Assembly (NCBI RefSeq): GCF_001687625.2 | Contig: NZ_CP016538.2 | Location: 1,890,501 to 1,954,500, forward strand | From: Planococcus maritimus | Lineage (GTDB): Bacteria > Bacillota > Bacilli > Bacillales_A > Planococcaceae | Reading direction: 5' to 3' | DNA length: 64,000 bases | Shown: in pieces, positions 8,518 to 17,800 of the stretch | Layout of the letters: each line of letters starts with the position of its first letter | Numbering within the stretch: the stretch's first letter is position 1 | Notes under the pieces: generated by a model | Told to the model about the DNA's origin: nothing | The model's database searches: none | What the model saw: only the letters and a program-made list of their open reading frames with translations | Program-made: the position numbers and the translations under genes

Positions 8518-9750
8518 TTACAGTAATTTTTCTTTTTCCAAGGTTTTTAAAGCATGGACCACTGCTAGTTTCACATGTTCATAGGTTAACCCGCCTTGCA
8601 CAAAGGCTGTAAACGGCGCGCGGATCGGGCCGTCAGCCGTCAACTCAATGCTCGCCCCTTGTACAAATGTGCCGGCTGCCATGATGACGTTGTCTTCATA
8701 TCCAGGCATATAAGCCGGTTCCGGCAAAAATTGTGCATTGACAGGAGAGTTCGCTTGGATTGCTCGGCAAAATGCCACCATTTGTTCAGCAGTTTGGAAA
8801 GACACCGATTGGATGAGGTCTGTCCGGGCTGCACTGTAATGAGGACTGGTTTTCATACCCGCATTCTCTAGTAAGGCTGCGGTAAAAACTGCCCCTTTTA
8901 ACGCTTGCGAGACGATGTGCGGGGCCATAAAAAACCCTTGATACATATCAGCGAGCGCATTGAGCGAAGCTCCAGCCTCCCCTCCTATACCCGGAGAGGT
9001 CATTCGGTAAGCGCATTTTTCGACAAAAGCTTGTTTACCTGCAATGTAACCTCCGATTTTAGCGAGGCCACCTCCAGGATTCTTGATCAGCGAGCCAGCG
9101 ATGAGATCTGCTCCCGCTTCGATGGGTTCTTCGGTTTCTACAAATTCGCCGTAGCAATTGTCGACAAATATGACAGCGTCCGGCTTGAGTTTTCGTATTT
9201 TTTCAACCATGCTTTTGATTTCATTAATGGTGAAAGAAGGCCGGTTATCATACCCTCTCGAGCGCTGTATCGCTATCATTTTGGTGTTGTCTGCAACGGC
9301 TTGTTCAACAGCTGGCCAATCCACTTTGTCTTCTTTGTTTAAATCCACGTGCCGATAGGAAATATTGAAATCCTTTAGCGAGCCTGTATCTTCATCTCCT
9401 CCTGAAACAATTGAAGCAAGCGTGTCATAAGGCTGTCCTGTGATATATAGAAGTTCATCTCCTGGCCGCAAGATGCCGAACAAGGAAATTGTGATGGCGT
9501 GCGTTCCAGAAATAATTTGAGGGCGGACAAGCGCCGCTTCCGCTTTAAAAACGTCGGCATAGACCCGCTCCAATGTGTCTCTCCCTTCGTCATCATAGCC
9601 ATAGCCTGTAGACGGGTGGAAGTGGTTATCACTGACTTTTTGGCGGTGGAATGCTTCGAGTACTTTTTGTTGGTTAACTAAGGCGATATCATCGGCAGCT
9701 TGTAGCTGAGGGCGAATCATATCTTCTGTTTTTTTCATCAAATTTAACAT
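8518..9750 (-). CDS. ynbB: YnbB family PLP-dependent protein (methionine gamma-lyase-like)
   Basis: 410 residues, in the family often named aluminium resistance protein or methionine gamma-lyase family. The fold is aspartate aminotransferase-like: the substrate and cofactor region reads RPQIISGTHAITISLFG, the cofactor Asp region is AVIFVDNCYGEFVETEEP, and the Schiff-base Lys is probably in GSLIKNPGGGLAK. True substrate unknown. Adjacent to glnR as in B. subtilis. The ATG at 9750 has GGAG seven bases upstream. A short gap to glnR contains only the glnR control region, and no separate terminator is seen, so read-through into glnRA is possible. Confidence 0.9.
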   Translation of the reverse strand: MLNLMKKTEDMIRPQLQAADDIALVNQQKVLEAFHRQKVSDNHFHPSTGYGYDDEGRDTLERVYADVFKAEAALVRPQIISGTHAITISLFGILRPGDELLYITGQPYDTLASIVSGGDEDTGSLKDFNISYRHVDLNKEDKVDWPAVEQAVADNTKMIAIQRSRGYDNRPSFTINEIKSMVEKIRKLKPDAVIFVDNCYGEFVETEEPIEAGADLIAGSLIKNPGGGLAKIGGYIAGKQAFVEKCAYRMTSPGIGGEAGASLNALADMYQGFFMAPHIVSQALKGAVFTAALLENAGMKTSPHYSAARTDLIQSVSFQTAEQMVAFCRAIQANSPVNAQFLPEPAYMPGYEDNVIMAAGTFVQGASIELTADGPIRAPFTAFVQGGLTYEHVKLAVVHALKTLEKEKLL

Positions 9751-9796
9751 TCGGAATCTCCATTTCTCTGTGGTGTTTGATTGCTCGTTTGGCTAT

Positions 9797-9824
9797 TTGA
9801 AAATGACTCCAATTCTGCTACAAT
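9797..9824 (+). promoter_or_regulatory. promoter of the TRIC-type gene
   Basis: TTGAAA (9797-9802), a 16-base spacer and TACAAT (9819-9824), 36 bases before the start codon, in the space divergent from ynbB. Confidence 0.6.
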
Positions 9825-9860
9825 TCATAGAGTTGTTTAAGTTAAGGAGGGCGTCGAATA

Positions 9861-10469
9861 ATGGCTTGGGAAGTACTAAGCGCCATCGGGACCATTGCAT
9901 TTGCGGTATCCGGGGCGATCATCGCCATGGAAGAAGAATACGATATTTTCGGCGTCTACCTGCTCGGCGTTGTGACTGCATTCGGCGGAGGGGCTATCCG
10001 CAACCTATTGATTGGGGTCCCAGTATCCGCTTTATGGGAACAGGAATTCATGTTCCAACTGGCGCTCATCTCCATCACCATCGTGTTTTTGTTTCCCCAC
10101 AAGACACTTGGTCATTGGAATCGCTGGGGCCATTTTTTTGATGCCATCGGCTTGTCCGCTTTCGCGGTGCAAGGGGCTTTGTTTGCAGTGGAGCTGGGCT
10201 TGCCGGTCTATGCAGCAGTCGTAGCTGCCGTGTTGACGGGATCCGGCGGCGGCATGGTGCGAGATCTTCTCGCTGGGAGAAAACCTCTAGTGTTGAAAGC
10301 AGAAATATACGCTGTTTGGGCAGCGATTGCTGGATTATTAATCAGCATTGATGTAATCCGGACCGATTTCATGCTTTACGCATTGTTTTTGGCCATTACC
10401 TCATTAAGAATCTTATCCTATACGTATAAGTGGAAATTGCCAACACGTAAAATTCTCACGACATCATAA
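9861..10469 (+). CDS. TRIC-type / UPF0126 membrane protein
   Basis: 202-residue integral membrane protein made of two repeats of about three helices each. Each repeat holds the family Gly/Arg signature: FGGGAIRNLLIG near residue 50 and GSGGGMVRDLLAG near 130. Bacterial UPF0126 proteins (B. subtilis YvgT type) are homologous to trimeric intracellular cation channels, so potassium-selective conductance is plausible but untested here. AAGGAGG lies before the ATG. Monocistronic, with its own promoter and a strong shared terminator. Confidence 0.9.
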   Translation: MAWEVLSAIGTIAFAVSGAIIAMEEEYDIFGVYLLGVVTAFGGGAIRNLLIGVPVSALWEQEFMFQLALISITIVFLFPHKTLGHWNRWGHFFDAIGLSAFAVQGALFAVELGLPVYAAVVAAVLTGSGGGMVRDLLAGRKPLVLKAEIYAVWAAIAGLLISIDVIRTDFMLYALFLAITSLRILSYTYKWKLPTRKILTTS

Positions 10470-10499
10470 AAGCCGATCGGCAAATGCCGATCGGCTTTT
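10468..10499. terminator. bidirectional terminator
   Basis: A 14-bp stem (10468-10481 with 10486-10499) and loop AAAT. The stem begins within the stop codon of the TRIC-type gene and also serves the converging rhodanese gene. Confidence 0.88.
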
Positions 10500-10507
10500 T
10501 CTCATTC

Positions 10508-10804
10508 TCACACTTTTTCGCCGCGCCATGACGACATGCCGCCGTCGACATTGACAGATTGGAAGCCATTCGACTCTAAATGCTCTGCCGCTTTTGCACT
10601 GCGTCCACCAGCCTGGCAAACAAGGTAATACTGTTTTTCGGGATCGAGTTCTGCTGTACGCTCCGGCAATTCACCGAGTGGCATATGCTTAGCACCAGGA
10701 ATCATGCCAGTTGCGACTTCGTCGTCTTCTCTCACATCAATGATATGGAGCTCGTCTCCTGCCACAACTTTCTCGTTCAGTTCATCTGTACTGATTGTTT
10801 TCAT
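10508..10804 (-). CDS. single-domain rhodanese
   Basis: 98-residue rhodanese fold with active-site loop CQAGGRS (Cys63), which can carry a persulfide. The conserved IIDVRE near residue 22 and the GGMSSWRG end are typical of stand-alone sulfurtransferases of Bacilli. AGGAGG lies before the ATG. It follows hfq by 29 bases in what looks like the operon hydrolase-miaA-hfq-rhodanese. The sulfur acceptor is unknown; closeness to miaA does not by itself imply tRNA thiolation. Confidence 0.92.
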   Translation of the reverse strand: MKTISTDELNEKVVAGDELHIIDVREDDEVATGMIPGAKHMPLGELPERTAELDPEKQYYLVCQAGGRSAKAAEHLESNGFQSVNVDGGMSSWRGEKV

Positions 10805-10833
10805 CTATTATTCCTCCTGCTGTTTTAAACTGT

Positions 10834-11058
10834 TTATTCTTGGTGTTCGATCGATACTGGTTTTGCTGGTGAAAAGGTGGAAATCGCGTGCTTGTAGATC
10901 AATTGTTGCTTGCCTTCTGTTTCCACCAATACCGTAAAGTTATCATAGGATTTGATGGTTCCTTTTAATTGGAAGCCATTTAACAAAAACACTGTGACGA
11001 AAATATTATTTTTGCGTAGCTGGTTTAAATAGACATCTTGGATATTAACCGGTTTCAT
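10834..11058 (-). CDS. hfq: Hfq RNA chaperone
   Basis: 74 residues, Sm fold, forming hexameric rings that bind small RNAs and mRNAs. The Sm1 region is [21 protein letters not shown] and the Sm2 region is [11 protein letters not shown], whose YKHA motif lines the uridine pocket. The C-terminal tail is short, as in other Gram-positive Hfq. It lies right after miaA, an order conserved from Bacilli to Proteobacteria. GGGGGAG lies before the ATG. Confidence 0.97.
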   Translation of the reverse strand: MKPVNIQDVYLNQLRKNNIFVTVFLLNGFQLKGTIKSYDNFTVLVETEGKQQLIYKHAISTFSPAKPVSIEHQE

Positions 11059-11076
11059 GGAACTCCCCCTGTTTCT

Positions 11077-12021
11077 CTAGCGTATAGTTTTGGCCATTTG
11101 TTCAATTCGACGATTACGGTCACTTTCCTGCCAGAAACGCTTAATTTCTTCCAGATTGTTTTCCGGGCCAGCCCCTGAGGCCAACCAAAGAATTGGCATT
11201 TTGTTGCGGAAATATGTAAATTGGCGTTTCGCATACTTTCTCGAATTGCGTTTCAATTGAACAACGGCATCTTCTAATGGGTAGGCGCCGTCAAAATAGC
11301 CATACAGCTCTTTATAGCCGATCGCTTTAATGGATTGAACATCTCGTAGTCCGCTGTCATATAAGCCTCTGACTTCGTCGAGCAAACCGGCGTCCATCAT
11401 CTTGTCGACACGTTTGTCGATGCGGTCGTATAATATGTCCCTTGGCACATCGAGGCCGATAATCAGCTCATCGTACATCGGCGACTGCGCTAAACTACCG
11501 TCTTCTTTTTCTTCACCACTGATTAAGATTTCCAGCGCACGCAATACGCGGCGTGTATTGTTCGGGTGAATATCAATTGTCGGATCCAATGCCGTCAATT
11601 TGCGATGCATCGCGTCTGGCCCGAATCGCTCAAGCTCCTCTTGCAGCGCCTGCCTTAATTGTTCGTCGACTTGCTGCTTTGGGAAGCGGTAATCAAATAG
11701 TACTGATTGAACGTATAGCCCTGTACCGCCGACGATGATCGGCAACTTGCCGCGCTGCTGGATTTCTTTGATTTTGTCACGGACCAGCAGTTGATAATCA
11801 GCCACTGAAAACGATTCATCCGGGTCTAGGATGTCTAGCAAATGATGTGCAATACCGTCCATTTCATCCGAACGAATTTTAGCCGTTCCAATATCCATTC
11901 CCCGATAAACCTGCATTGAATCCCCATTGATGATTTCCCCGTTAAACTGTTTGGCCAATTCGATACTAAGTGCAGTCTTGCCGGAAGCTGTCGGGCCAAC
12001 AATCGCAATCACTTCAACCAT
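11077..12021 (-). CDS. miaA: tRNA dimethylallyltransferase
   Basis: 314 residues from the ATG at 12021. It transfers dimethylallyl to N6 of adenosine 37 in tRNAs that read U-starting codons. The P-loop is GPTASGKT (9-16), followed by [17 protein letters not shown], the substrate-binding [11 protein letters not shown] block and the ARRAL-type segment [11 protein letters not shown]. The start is uncertain: ATG at 12027 and TTG at 12039 are in the same frame, and no strong ribosome binding site decides. In each case the start overlaps the end of the upstream hydrolase gene, so translation is probably coupled. Confidence 0.95.
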   Translation of the reverse strand: MVEVIAIVGPTASGKTALSIELAKQFNGEIINGDSMQVYRGMDIGTAKIRSDEMDGIAHHLLDILDPDESFSVADYQLLVRDKIKEIQQRGKLPIIVGGTGLYVQSVLFDYRFPKQQVDEQLRQALQEELERFGPDAMHRKLTALDPTIDIHPNNTRRVLRALEILISGEEKEDGSLAQSPMYDELIIGLDVPRDILYDRIDKRVDKMMDAGLLDEVRGLYDSGLRDVQSIKAIGYKELYGYFDGAYPLEDAVVQLKRNSRKYAKRQFTYFRNKMPILWLASGAGPENNLEEIKRFWQESDRNRRIEQMAKTIR

Positions 12022-12934
12022 ATTCATTAATCCAATCAAGAATGACTTGCTGATAGATTTCAGCGTTCACTTCGTGCAGCACTTCGTGTCGGCCTTCTTC
12101 CGCCATATAGACTTTCACGTTCTCGATGCCCGCTTTATCGAATTGGGCAGCCGCTTGAAATACGCCGCTTCCTTTCGCACCGACCGGGTCCATTGATCCG
12201 CTGATGAATAACACAGGAAGATTTTTAGGGATTCGGGCAACTTCGTCCATTTGGTGGATGATGCCCAAGCCTTCGAATAAGTCGACATAAAATTGATTGG
12301 CCATTTCAAATCCGCACCAGGGATCGGCTTCGTATTGTGCGACTGTTTCGGCTTTGCGGCTTAACCAGGAAAACTTGGATGGCTCATCCAGGAAATCCTT
12401 ATTGTAACTGCCAAATATCAATTTCCCGAGAATCGGGTTGATGGATGCCTTTCCTTTTAGCCTGCTGAAGCTCTTTGCAGCTGCGATGCCTGCAGACAGC
12501 GAAACTCCCGGGTGTCCGCCAGTGCCGGATAAAACGGCACAGTCCACATCTTGGCCGTGAAGTTGCAAATAACGCCTAGCGACAAATGACCCCATGGAAT
12601 GCCCCAGCAATGTAAACGGCAGTTCGCCGATTTCCGCTTGCATAGACTGAATGATTTCCCGCGCATCTTCGACTACCCGCGAGAAGCCATCCGTTTCTGC
12701 AAAATACCCCGTCTCTCCGTTGCGCTCTGCCGTTTTCCCATGCCCTCTTTGATCATGGGTAGAGACGGTGAACCCTTGCCCGTTCAGCGATCCGATAAAA
12801 TCTTCGTAACGGCCGCTGTGCTCAGCCATTCCGTGAATGATGTGCACATGGCCTTTTGGCTTGTCCACTGTGTACAGACTGCAGTACAGTTCGTGTCCAT
12901 CCGAAGCTTGTATATAGGAACTGGTCCTGTTCAT
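12014..12934 (-). CDS. alpha/beta hydrolase, monoacylglycerol lipase / lysophospholipase type
   Basis: 306 residues of the serine aminopeptidase S33/lysophospholipase group. The oxyanion region is [13 protein letters not shown], the DQRGHGKT block follows, the nucleophile elbow is GHSMGSF, the acid Asp is in SGSMDPVG and the base His in [10 protein letters not shown]. Soluble; no signal peptide. It is close in type to B. subtilis YtpA; the actual lipid substrate is unknown. GGGGTG lies before the ATG. First gene of the group leading into miaA and hfq. Confidence 0.9.
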   Translation of the reverse strand: MNRTSSYIQASDGHELYCSLYTVDKPKGHVHIIHGMAEHSGRYEDFIGSLNGQGFTVSTHDQRGHGKTAERNGETGYFAETDGFSRVVEDAREIIQSMQAEIGELPFTLLGHSMGSFVARRYLQLHGQDVDCAVLSGTGGHPGVSLSAGIAAAKSFSRLKGKASINPILGKLIFGSYNKDFLDEPSKFSWLSRKAETVAQYEADPWCGFEMANQFYVDLFEGLGIIHQMDEVARIPKNLPVLFISGSMDPVGAKGSGVFQAAAQFDKAGIENVKVYMAEEGRHEVLHEVNAEIYQQVILDWINEYG

Positions 12935-13014
12935 CGATTCACACCCCTTCTAAGTAGTCTAATAATGAAGCGTCTTTTTCTATTCCCCGCGTACCCTTTA
13001 GATAACCCCGATAG

Positions 13015-14862
13015 TCAATTCATCACGCGCTTGAACATTTTTTCAATATCGTAAGTTTTAAAATGGATAATAACCGGACGGCCATGAGGGCAAGTAAATG
13101 GCTGTTCTGCCAGCTTTAAGTCGACCAATAAACGCTCCATGTCGTGTTTTTGCAAAAAATGATTCGCTTTGATCGACCGTTTGCAACTCATCATAATGGC
13201 CGCATCTTCGCGCAATTTTTTAATATCGACTTTGCGCTCAGACAATACTTGTTCGATCAAATCTTCAATGACTTCTTGCTCCACACCTTTTGGAAACCAG
13301 GTCGGGTACTCCCGGACAATGAATGTGGTATCGCCAAACTCTTCAAGGAACACGCCACTTTCTTCTAATGCAGCTAAATGCTCTTTTAAATGCAGCGCTT
13401 CGTCCCGGCTGTAATGAAAGGTCAAAGGCAATAGCAGAGATTGGCGTTCATTGGAATCGATGTCGCCAACCTTGTCGCGGAAAAATTCATATTTGATGCG
13501 CTCTTGCGCTGCGTGCTGGTCGATCAAATAAAATCCGTCTGAGCTTTGAGCTACGATATATGTTCCATGGATTTGGCCGACCACTTCGAGCTCCGGAAAT
13601 TGCGGGCTGTCATCTAGGTCTTGCAGGCTTACCGGTTCATCGTAAGGTCCCCGAACTTCTTCTACTGGTTCGCGCGCTGGCTCAACAACCGGTTCAACTT
13701 GTTTTTCTACATGGAAATCTTCTAGTCGTTCCTGTAACTGATCGTGCTTCCAATCCATCGTAGGCTTGTTCTCCGGCTGACGCTCCCGCGGCATTTCTTC
13801 AACCGGGCGTTTCCACAAATCCAATTGACGGCTAGGGGCTTGCTTGATGGGCTTTGGCTTTTCGATGATAGGTGCGCGAACAGCGGTTTGAATCGCTCGA
13901 CGAATCGTTTCGTGGACCAATTCGAGCAATTCTTTTTCTTTGCTTAATCGAATTTGTTGTTTAGCTGGATGCACATTGACATCTGTCAAATACGGGTCCC
14001 CTTTAATATTCAAGACGACAATCGGCTGACGCTCAAGTGGCAAGAACGTATGATAGGCCTTGTGCACCGTATTGGCGATGGCGTAGTGCTTGACCCATCG
14101 ACCATTAACAAATAACGAAATATAGTTTTTGTTGGCACGCGTGATTTCAGGCAGCGAAGCAAATCCTTCGATTTGATAATCGGCGGACTCTCCTTCAAAC
14201 GCAATCATCTTTTTGGCAATGGCCACTCCATAAATATCCGCCAGCACGCGGCGGATTTCCCCGCTGCCAGCCGTCTGAAGAAGCTGCTTGCCGTCATGGA
14301 CAAGACGGAATGAAATCCTTGGATAACTGAGCGCAAAGCGGTTCATCAAGTCGATCGTATGACCGAGTTCCGTCTGCAGGGTTTTCATATATTTTAACCT
14401 CGCTGGTGTATTAAAAAACAATTGATTAATGCGGACATCTGTTCCTTGGCGCAATGCTCCTGCCCGTTGTTCAGTAAGTCGGCCGCCTTCCATTTCCAAA
14501 TGCGTTCCTGAGGTTCCATCGGAAGTATCCAGCACAACTTTCGACACGGAAGCGATACTCGCAAGCGCCTCTCCGCGAAAGCCGAGCGTACGGATGCGAA
14601 ACAAATCGTGTTCGTTTTCGATTTTGCTCGTGGCATGTCTCGAAAAAGACAATAATGCATCTTCTTCATCCATTCCAGCGCCGTTATCAATAATGTGAAT
14701 GGAGGTCAGCCCGGCTTCTTCGAGCAGTACTTCAATGGCTGTACTGCCGGCATCGATGGCGTTTTCCACTAATTCCTTGACGACAGAAGTTGGCCGTTCG
14801 ACAACTTCCCCTGCTGCAATTTTATTGGACAGCGGTTCGTCCATCAACCGGATTTTGCCCAT
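13015..14862 (-). CDS. mutL: MutL mismatch repair endonuclease
   Basis: 615 residues. The N-terminal GHKL ATPase has NAIDAG (34-39), DNGAGMD (59-65) and GFRGEAL (94-100). A charged Pro/Glu-rich linker (about 340-420) leads to a C-terminal dimerisation and nuclease domain with the metal-binding motif DQHAAQERIKYE, plus CKRSIKA and CPHGRP. These show an endonuclease-type MutL, as in Bacilli that lack MutH. It nicks the new strand after MutS finds a mismatch. GGAGG lies before the ATG; it starts 4 bases after the mutS stop. Confidence 0.97.
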   Translation of the reverse strand: MGKIRLMDEPLSNKIAAGEVVERPTSVVKELVENAIDAGSTAIEVLLEEAGLTSIHIIDNGAGMDEEDALLSFSRHATSKIENEHDLFRIRTLGFRGEALASIASVSKVVLDTSDGTSGTHLEMEGGRLTEQRAGALRQGTDVRINQLFFNTPARLKYMKTLQTELGHTIDLMNRFALSYPRISFRLVHDGKQLLQTAGSGEIRRVLADIYGVAIAKKMIAFEGESADYQIEGFASLPEITRANKNYISLFVNGRWVKHYAIANTVHKAYHTFLPLERQPIVVLNIKGDPYLTDVNVHPAKQQIRLSKEKELLELVHETIRRAIQTAVRAPIIEKPKPIKQAPSRQLDLWKRPVEEMPRERQPENKPTMDWKHDQLQERLEDFHVEKQVEPVVEPAREPVEEVRGPYDEPVSLQDLDDSPQFPELEVVGQIHGTYIVAQSSDGFYLIDQHAAQERIKYEFFRDKVGDIDSNERQSLLLPLTFHYSRDEALHLKEHLAALEESGVFLEEFGDTTFIVREYPTWFPKGVEQEVIEDLIEQVLSERKVDIKKLREDAAIMMSCKRSIKANHFLQKHDMERLLVDLKLAEQPFTCPHGRPVIIHFKTYDIEKMFKRVMN

Positions 14863-14866
14863 AACA

Positions 14867-17392
14867 TCAACCTCCCCCGCTTATTTTCTCCTGTAGATCG
14901 TTAATCATTTGTAGCGCCTCGAGCGGCGTCATGCGTGAAACGGATGCGTCTTTAATCGATTGCAGCACTTCTTCATTTACTGTGTCGCGTTCATCGAAAA
15001 ATGATAATTGTTCTGCCTGCTGCTGCGTTTTGCGGTTATCCGCCTCGAAACTCAGCAATAGCTCGCGCGCACGGCGCAAGATCTCTTCCGGCAAATTGGC
15101 CAGTTCCGCCACATGCACACCGTAGCTTTTATCCGCTGGCCCTCGCTTCACTTTGTGCAAAAACACTACTTTTCCAGACTGTTCCATGGCGGAAACGTGG
15201 ACATTGCTCAGATTCGAAAGTGTATCTTCCAATGCCGTCAATTCATGATAATGCGTGGAGAATAGGGTATTAGCACCTATATGTTCGTGAATGTATTCAA
15301 TCATCGACTGCGCTAGCGCCATGCCGTCATACGTCGAGGTGCCGCGCCCAATTTCGTCGAACAACAGCAAACTGCGTTCGGTCGCGTGGGTGATGGCGTA
15401 TTGCGACTCCATCATTTCTACCATAAATGTACTTTGCCCGGAAACAAGATCGTCCGCCGCTCCGATGCGCGTAAAAATCTGGTCAACAATTGGCAGTTCT
15501 GCAGAAGCTGCCGGAACATAACTGCCGATTTGCGCCAAAACAATCGTCAAGGCCACTTGGCGCATATAAGTGCTTTTCCCGGACATGTTCGGGCCTGTGA
15601 TTAATAACATATTGCCATCGTCGCCAAGTTCACAATCGTTCGGTACGTAATGCTGTTTATTGAGCATTTTCTCAACGACCGGATGACGTCCCTCACGAAT
15701 GGAGATCTTCCGGCTGTCATTAAAAGCAGGTTTAGTGAATCGGTATTTTTCGGCAACTTCCGAAAAACTGATATAGACATCGAGTGCACTGACCTCTGAT
15801 GCCAATTGCTGAATGCGTGTAATGTACTCTTTGACTTGCTCGCGGACACTGACGAATAATTCATATTCCAGCGTCAAACTTTTCTCTTCAGCCGTTAAAA
15901 TTAAGGTCTCTTTTTCTTTCAATTCTGGTGTAATATAACGTTCCGCATTGGCCAATGTTTGTTTTCTTTCATATCGTTCAAGGTCCGCCAAGTGCATATT
16001 GGCTTTAGAAATTTCAATATAATAGCCGAAAATTCGGTTATAGCCGATCTTCAAGGAACGGATCCCGGTTTTTGCGCGTTCTTTTTGCTCGAGTTCCGCA
16101 ATCCAGTCTTTGCCGTTTCTTGAAGCATCCCGGTATTCATCCAATTGTGCGTTAAAGCCATCGCGGATGATACCACCTTCTTTCGCGGATAAAGGCGGGT
16201 TGTCGCTGATTGCCGACAGCAAGTCGCATACTTCCGGGCAAGGATCCAACCCGGTGCTGAATTGCTCGAGCGAAGCATGCCCCGACTCCTCCAGCTCGCG
16301 CACGAGTAGTGGAATTTTAGCTAAAGAATTGCGCAACTGCGCCAAATCCCGCCCGCTCGCGCTGCCGAATGCGACGCGACCGGACAAACGCTCCAGATCA
16401 TAGACTTCTTTCAATAATTGCTGCAATTCTACCCGCACGAAATAGCGATCCATCAGAGCTTCGACCATTTGCTGGCGCGCTTCAATTGCAAATCGGTCCG
16501 CCAAAGGCTGATGCAGCCATTGCTTGAGTTTCCGGCTGCCCATCGCCGTGACCGTTTCGTCCAGCAGCCATAATAAGGTGCCTTTATTGTCTCCGCCACG
16601 AATCGATTCGATCAATTCCAAATTGCGTTTCGAATAATAATCAATGCCAAGGATCCGTGTATTTTCGCGGAATGCAAACGGCTGGATATGGCCAAGTGAT
16701 TGCTTTTGTGTCGCTGCGATATAGGCCAGCAATCGCTTGCCGCACATTTCCAATTCGCTTGGGCAATGGACGAATAACGCAGCTTGCGCTTCAAAAGGTG
16801 CTTCCATATGCTCGACCGATAAGATCAATTGCTGGTCTTCTTCTGCCAGCAATAAGCGCAATTGTTCTGAAACGACCAATTCTCGAATATGCAATGCTTG
16901 CAGTTCATTCAGCAATGCTTTTTCATTGCCAGCTATGTAGGTCGCGGTTGATTCGCCTGTTGAGATATCTAAATAGGCCAGGCCGAAACCACCTTTCACT
17001 TCATCCGCCGCGGCGATAAAGTTATTCGCTTTGGCGTCGACACTTTTGCCTTCGGTATGCGTGCCGGGAGTGATGAGACGAACGACTTCGCGTTTAACGA
17101 CGCCCTTGGTCGTTTTCGGATCTTCCACTTGTTCGCATACCGCAACTTTATGACCTTTTTGAATTAATTGATCGATATAGTTTTTCGCGGAATGATGCGG
17201 GACCCCGCACATCGGAATGCGGTCTTCCCCGTTGCCGCCACGACTTGTTAAAGTGATTTCTAAAAGTTGGGAGGCTTTGATGGCGTCATCGTAGAACATC
17301 TCGTAAAAATCGCCTAACCGGAAAAACAAGAATGCGTCTTGGTATTCGGATTTCACTTGCAAATATTGTTGAATCATTGGTGTCGGTGCCAT
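14867..17392 (-). CDS. mutS: MutS mismatch recognition ATPase
   Basis: 841 residues. The mismatch wedge motif is GDFYEMF near residue 27, with Phe and Glu in the Phe-X-Glu arrangement; connector, lever and clamp domains follow. The C-terminal ABC-type ATPase has Walker A GPNMSGKST and Walker B LLLFDEIGRGTSTYD, then the helix-turn-helix dimer region. AGAGGG lies six bases before the ATG. In B. subtilis cotE sits between ricA and mutS; here the place is taken by a spacer with a repeat element. Confidence 0.97.
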   Translation of the reverse strand: MAPTPMIQQYLQVKSEYQDAFLFFRLGDFYEMFYDDAIKASQLLEITLTSRGGNGEDRIPMCGVPHHSAKNYIDQLIQKGHKVAVCEQVEDPKTTKGVVKREVVRLITPGTHTEGKSVDAKANNFIAAADEVKGGFGLAYLDISTGESTATYIAGNEKALLNELQALHIRELVVSEQLRLLLAEEDQQLILSVEHMEAPFEAQAALFVHCPSELEMCGKRLLAYIAATQKQSLGHIQPFAFRENTRILGIDYYSKRNLELIESIRGGDNKGTLLWLLDETVTAMGSRKLKQWLHQPLADRFAIEARQQMVEALMDRYFVRVELQQLLKEVYDLERLSGRVAFGSASGRDLAQLRNSLAKIPLLVRELEESGHASLEQFSTGLDPCPEVCDLLSAISDNPPLSAKEGGIIRDGFNAQLDEYRDASRNGKDWIAELEQKERAKTGIRSLKIGYNRIFGYYIEISKANMHLADLERYERKQTLANAERYITPELKEKETLILTAEEKSLTLEYELFVSVREQVKEYITRIQQLASEVSALDVYISFSEVAEKYRFTKPAFNDSRKISIREGRHPVVEKMLNKQHYVPNDCELGDDGNMLLITGPNMSGKSTYMRQVALTIVLAQIGSYVPAASAELPIVDQIFTRIGAADDLVSGQSTFMVEMMESQYAITHATERSLLLFDEIGRGTSTYDGMALAQSMIEYIHEHIGANTLFSTHYHELTALEDTLSNLSNVHVSAMEQSGKVVFLHKVKRGPADKSYGVHVAELANLPEEILRRARELLLSFEADNRKTQQQAEQLSFFDERDTVNEEVLQSIKDASVSRMTPLEALQMINDLQEKISGGG

Positions 17393-17431
17393 TGTTTACC
17401 CTCTCTCATTCAATCAATTGTACGTTCCCCC

Positions 17432-17440
17432 ATTATAACA
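17432..17440 (-). promoter_or_regulatory. mutS-mutL promoter, extended -10
   Basis: TGTTATAAT on the minus strand is a perfect extended -10 (TGn plus TATAAT), 40 bases before the mutS start. The -35 place falls on the edge of the adjacent 33-bp repeat and is a poor match. Confidence 0.65.
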
Positions 17441-17457
17441 AACTCGCAGGCAGAAAC

Positions 17458-17490
17458 GAAAAAACTGAAAGAGCTGGGCTCTTTCAGTTT
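17458..17490 (-). repeat. 33-bp terminator repeat, copy A
   Basis: Identical over 33 bases to 17731-17763. It contains a perfect 13-bp inverted repeat (AAACTGAAAGAGC) with loop TGG, followed by A on the left, so on the minus strand it reads as an intrinsic terminator. Confidence 0.9.
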
Positions 17491-17493
17491 TTA

Positions 17494-17685
17494 TCAGGCT
17501 GTCGAGAAAGTAAAAAACTCGTATTTTCCGAAGCTTATCGCTCGCTTTCCATGGGGCGGGTATCGAGCCTCCTCGTCACTTCGTTCCTGCGGGGTCTCTC
17601 AAACCCGCTAATCCCACAGGAGTCGAGCGAACGCTTCTCCAAATACTTAGAGAGTTTGTTGATTTTTTTATTGTGGACTATCTCA
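17494..17685. mobile_element. decayed MITE-like element with GC-rich structured core
   Basis: The left end TCAGGCTGTCGAGAAAGT resembles ends of IS1182-type small elements of Bacillales as I remember them; the right end TTGTGGACTATCTCA is only a partial inverted match (9 of 15). The core (about 17531-17640) has the pattern tttccatggggcgggt...cctcctcg...cctgcggggtctc...cccacaggagtcgagcg, a type of sequence I recall as common in Bacillales spacers. Complementary segments (GCGGGT/ACCCGC, CGCTCG/CGAGCG) predict folded RNA. No transposase. Class and limits are inference. Confidence 0.55.
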
Positions 17686-17730
17686 TTCTCTTTTCATTAA
17701 TAGACGATACTAGACTTGTTCAACACTCTG

Positions 17731-17763
17731 GAAAAAACTGAAAGAGCTGGGCTCTTTCAGTTT
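17731..17763 (-). repeat. 33-bp terminator repeat, copy B (ricA terminator)
   Basis: Second identical copy, 37 bases beyond the ricA stop codon and so the natural ricA terminator. The distance between copies is 273 bp. Confidence 0.9.
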
Positions 17764-17800
17764 CTATAAGATCACTGCGTAAATCGTTTTGCGTGGTGGA

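Larger units (their letters stand above)
17393..17800. other. 408-bp spacer between mutS and ricA
   Basis: From left to right it holds the mutS promoter, one copy of a 33-bp terminator repeat, a 192-bp decayed repeat element with a GC-rich structured core, about 45 bp of AT-rich sequence, and a second identical copy of the terminator repeat. No coding sequence is supported. It stands where B. subtilis has cotE. Confidence 0.8.

Noticed and set aside
17332-17700. Plus-strand frames of 90-122 codons across the mutS-ricA spacer
   Set aside because: They run through the terminator repeat and the decayed element, begin inside mutS and resemble no protein.
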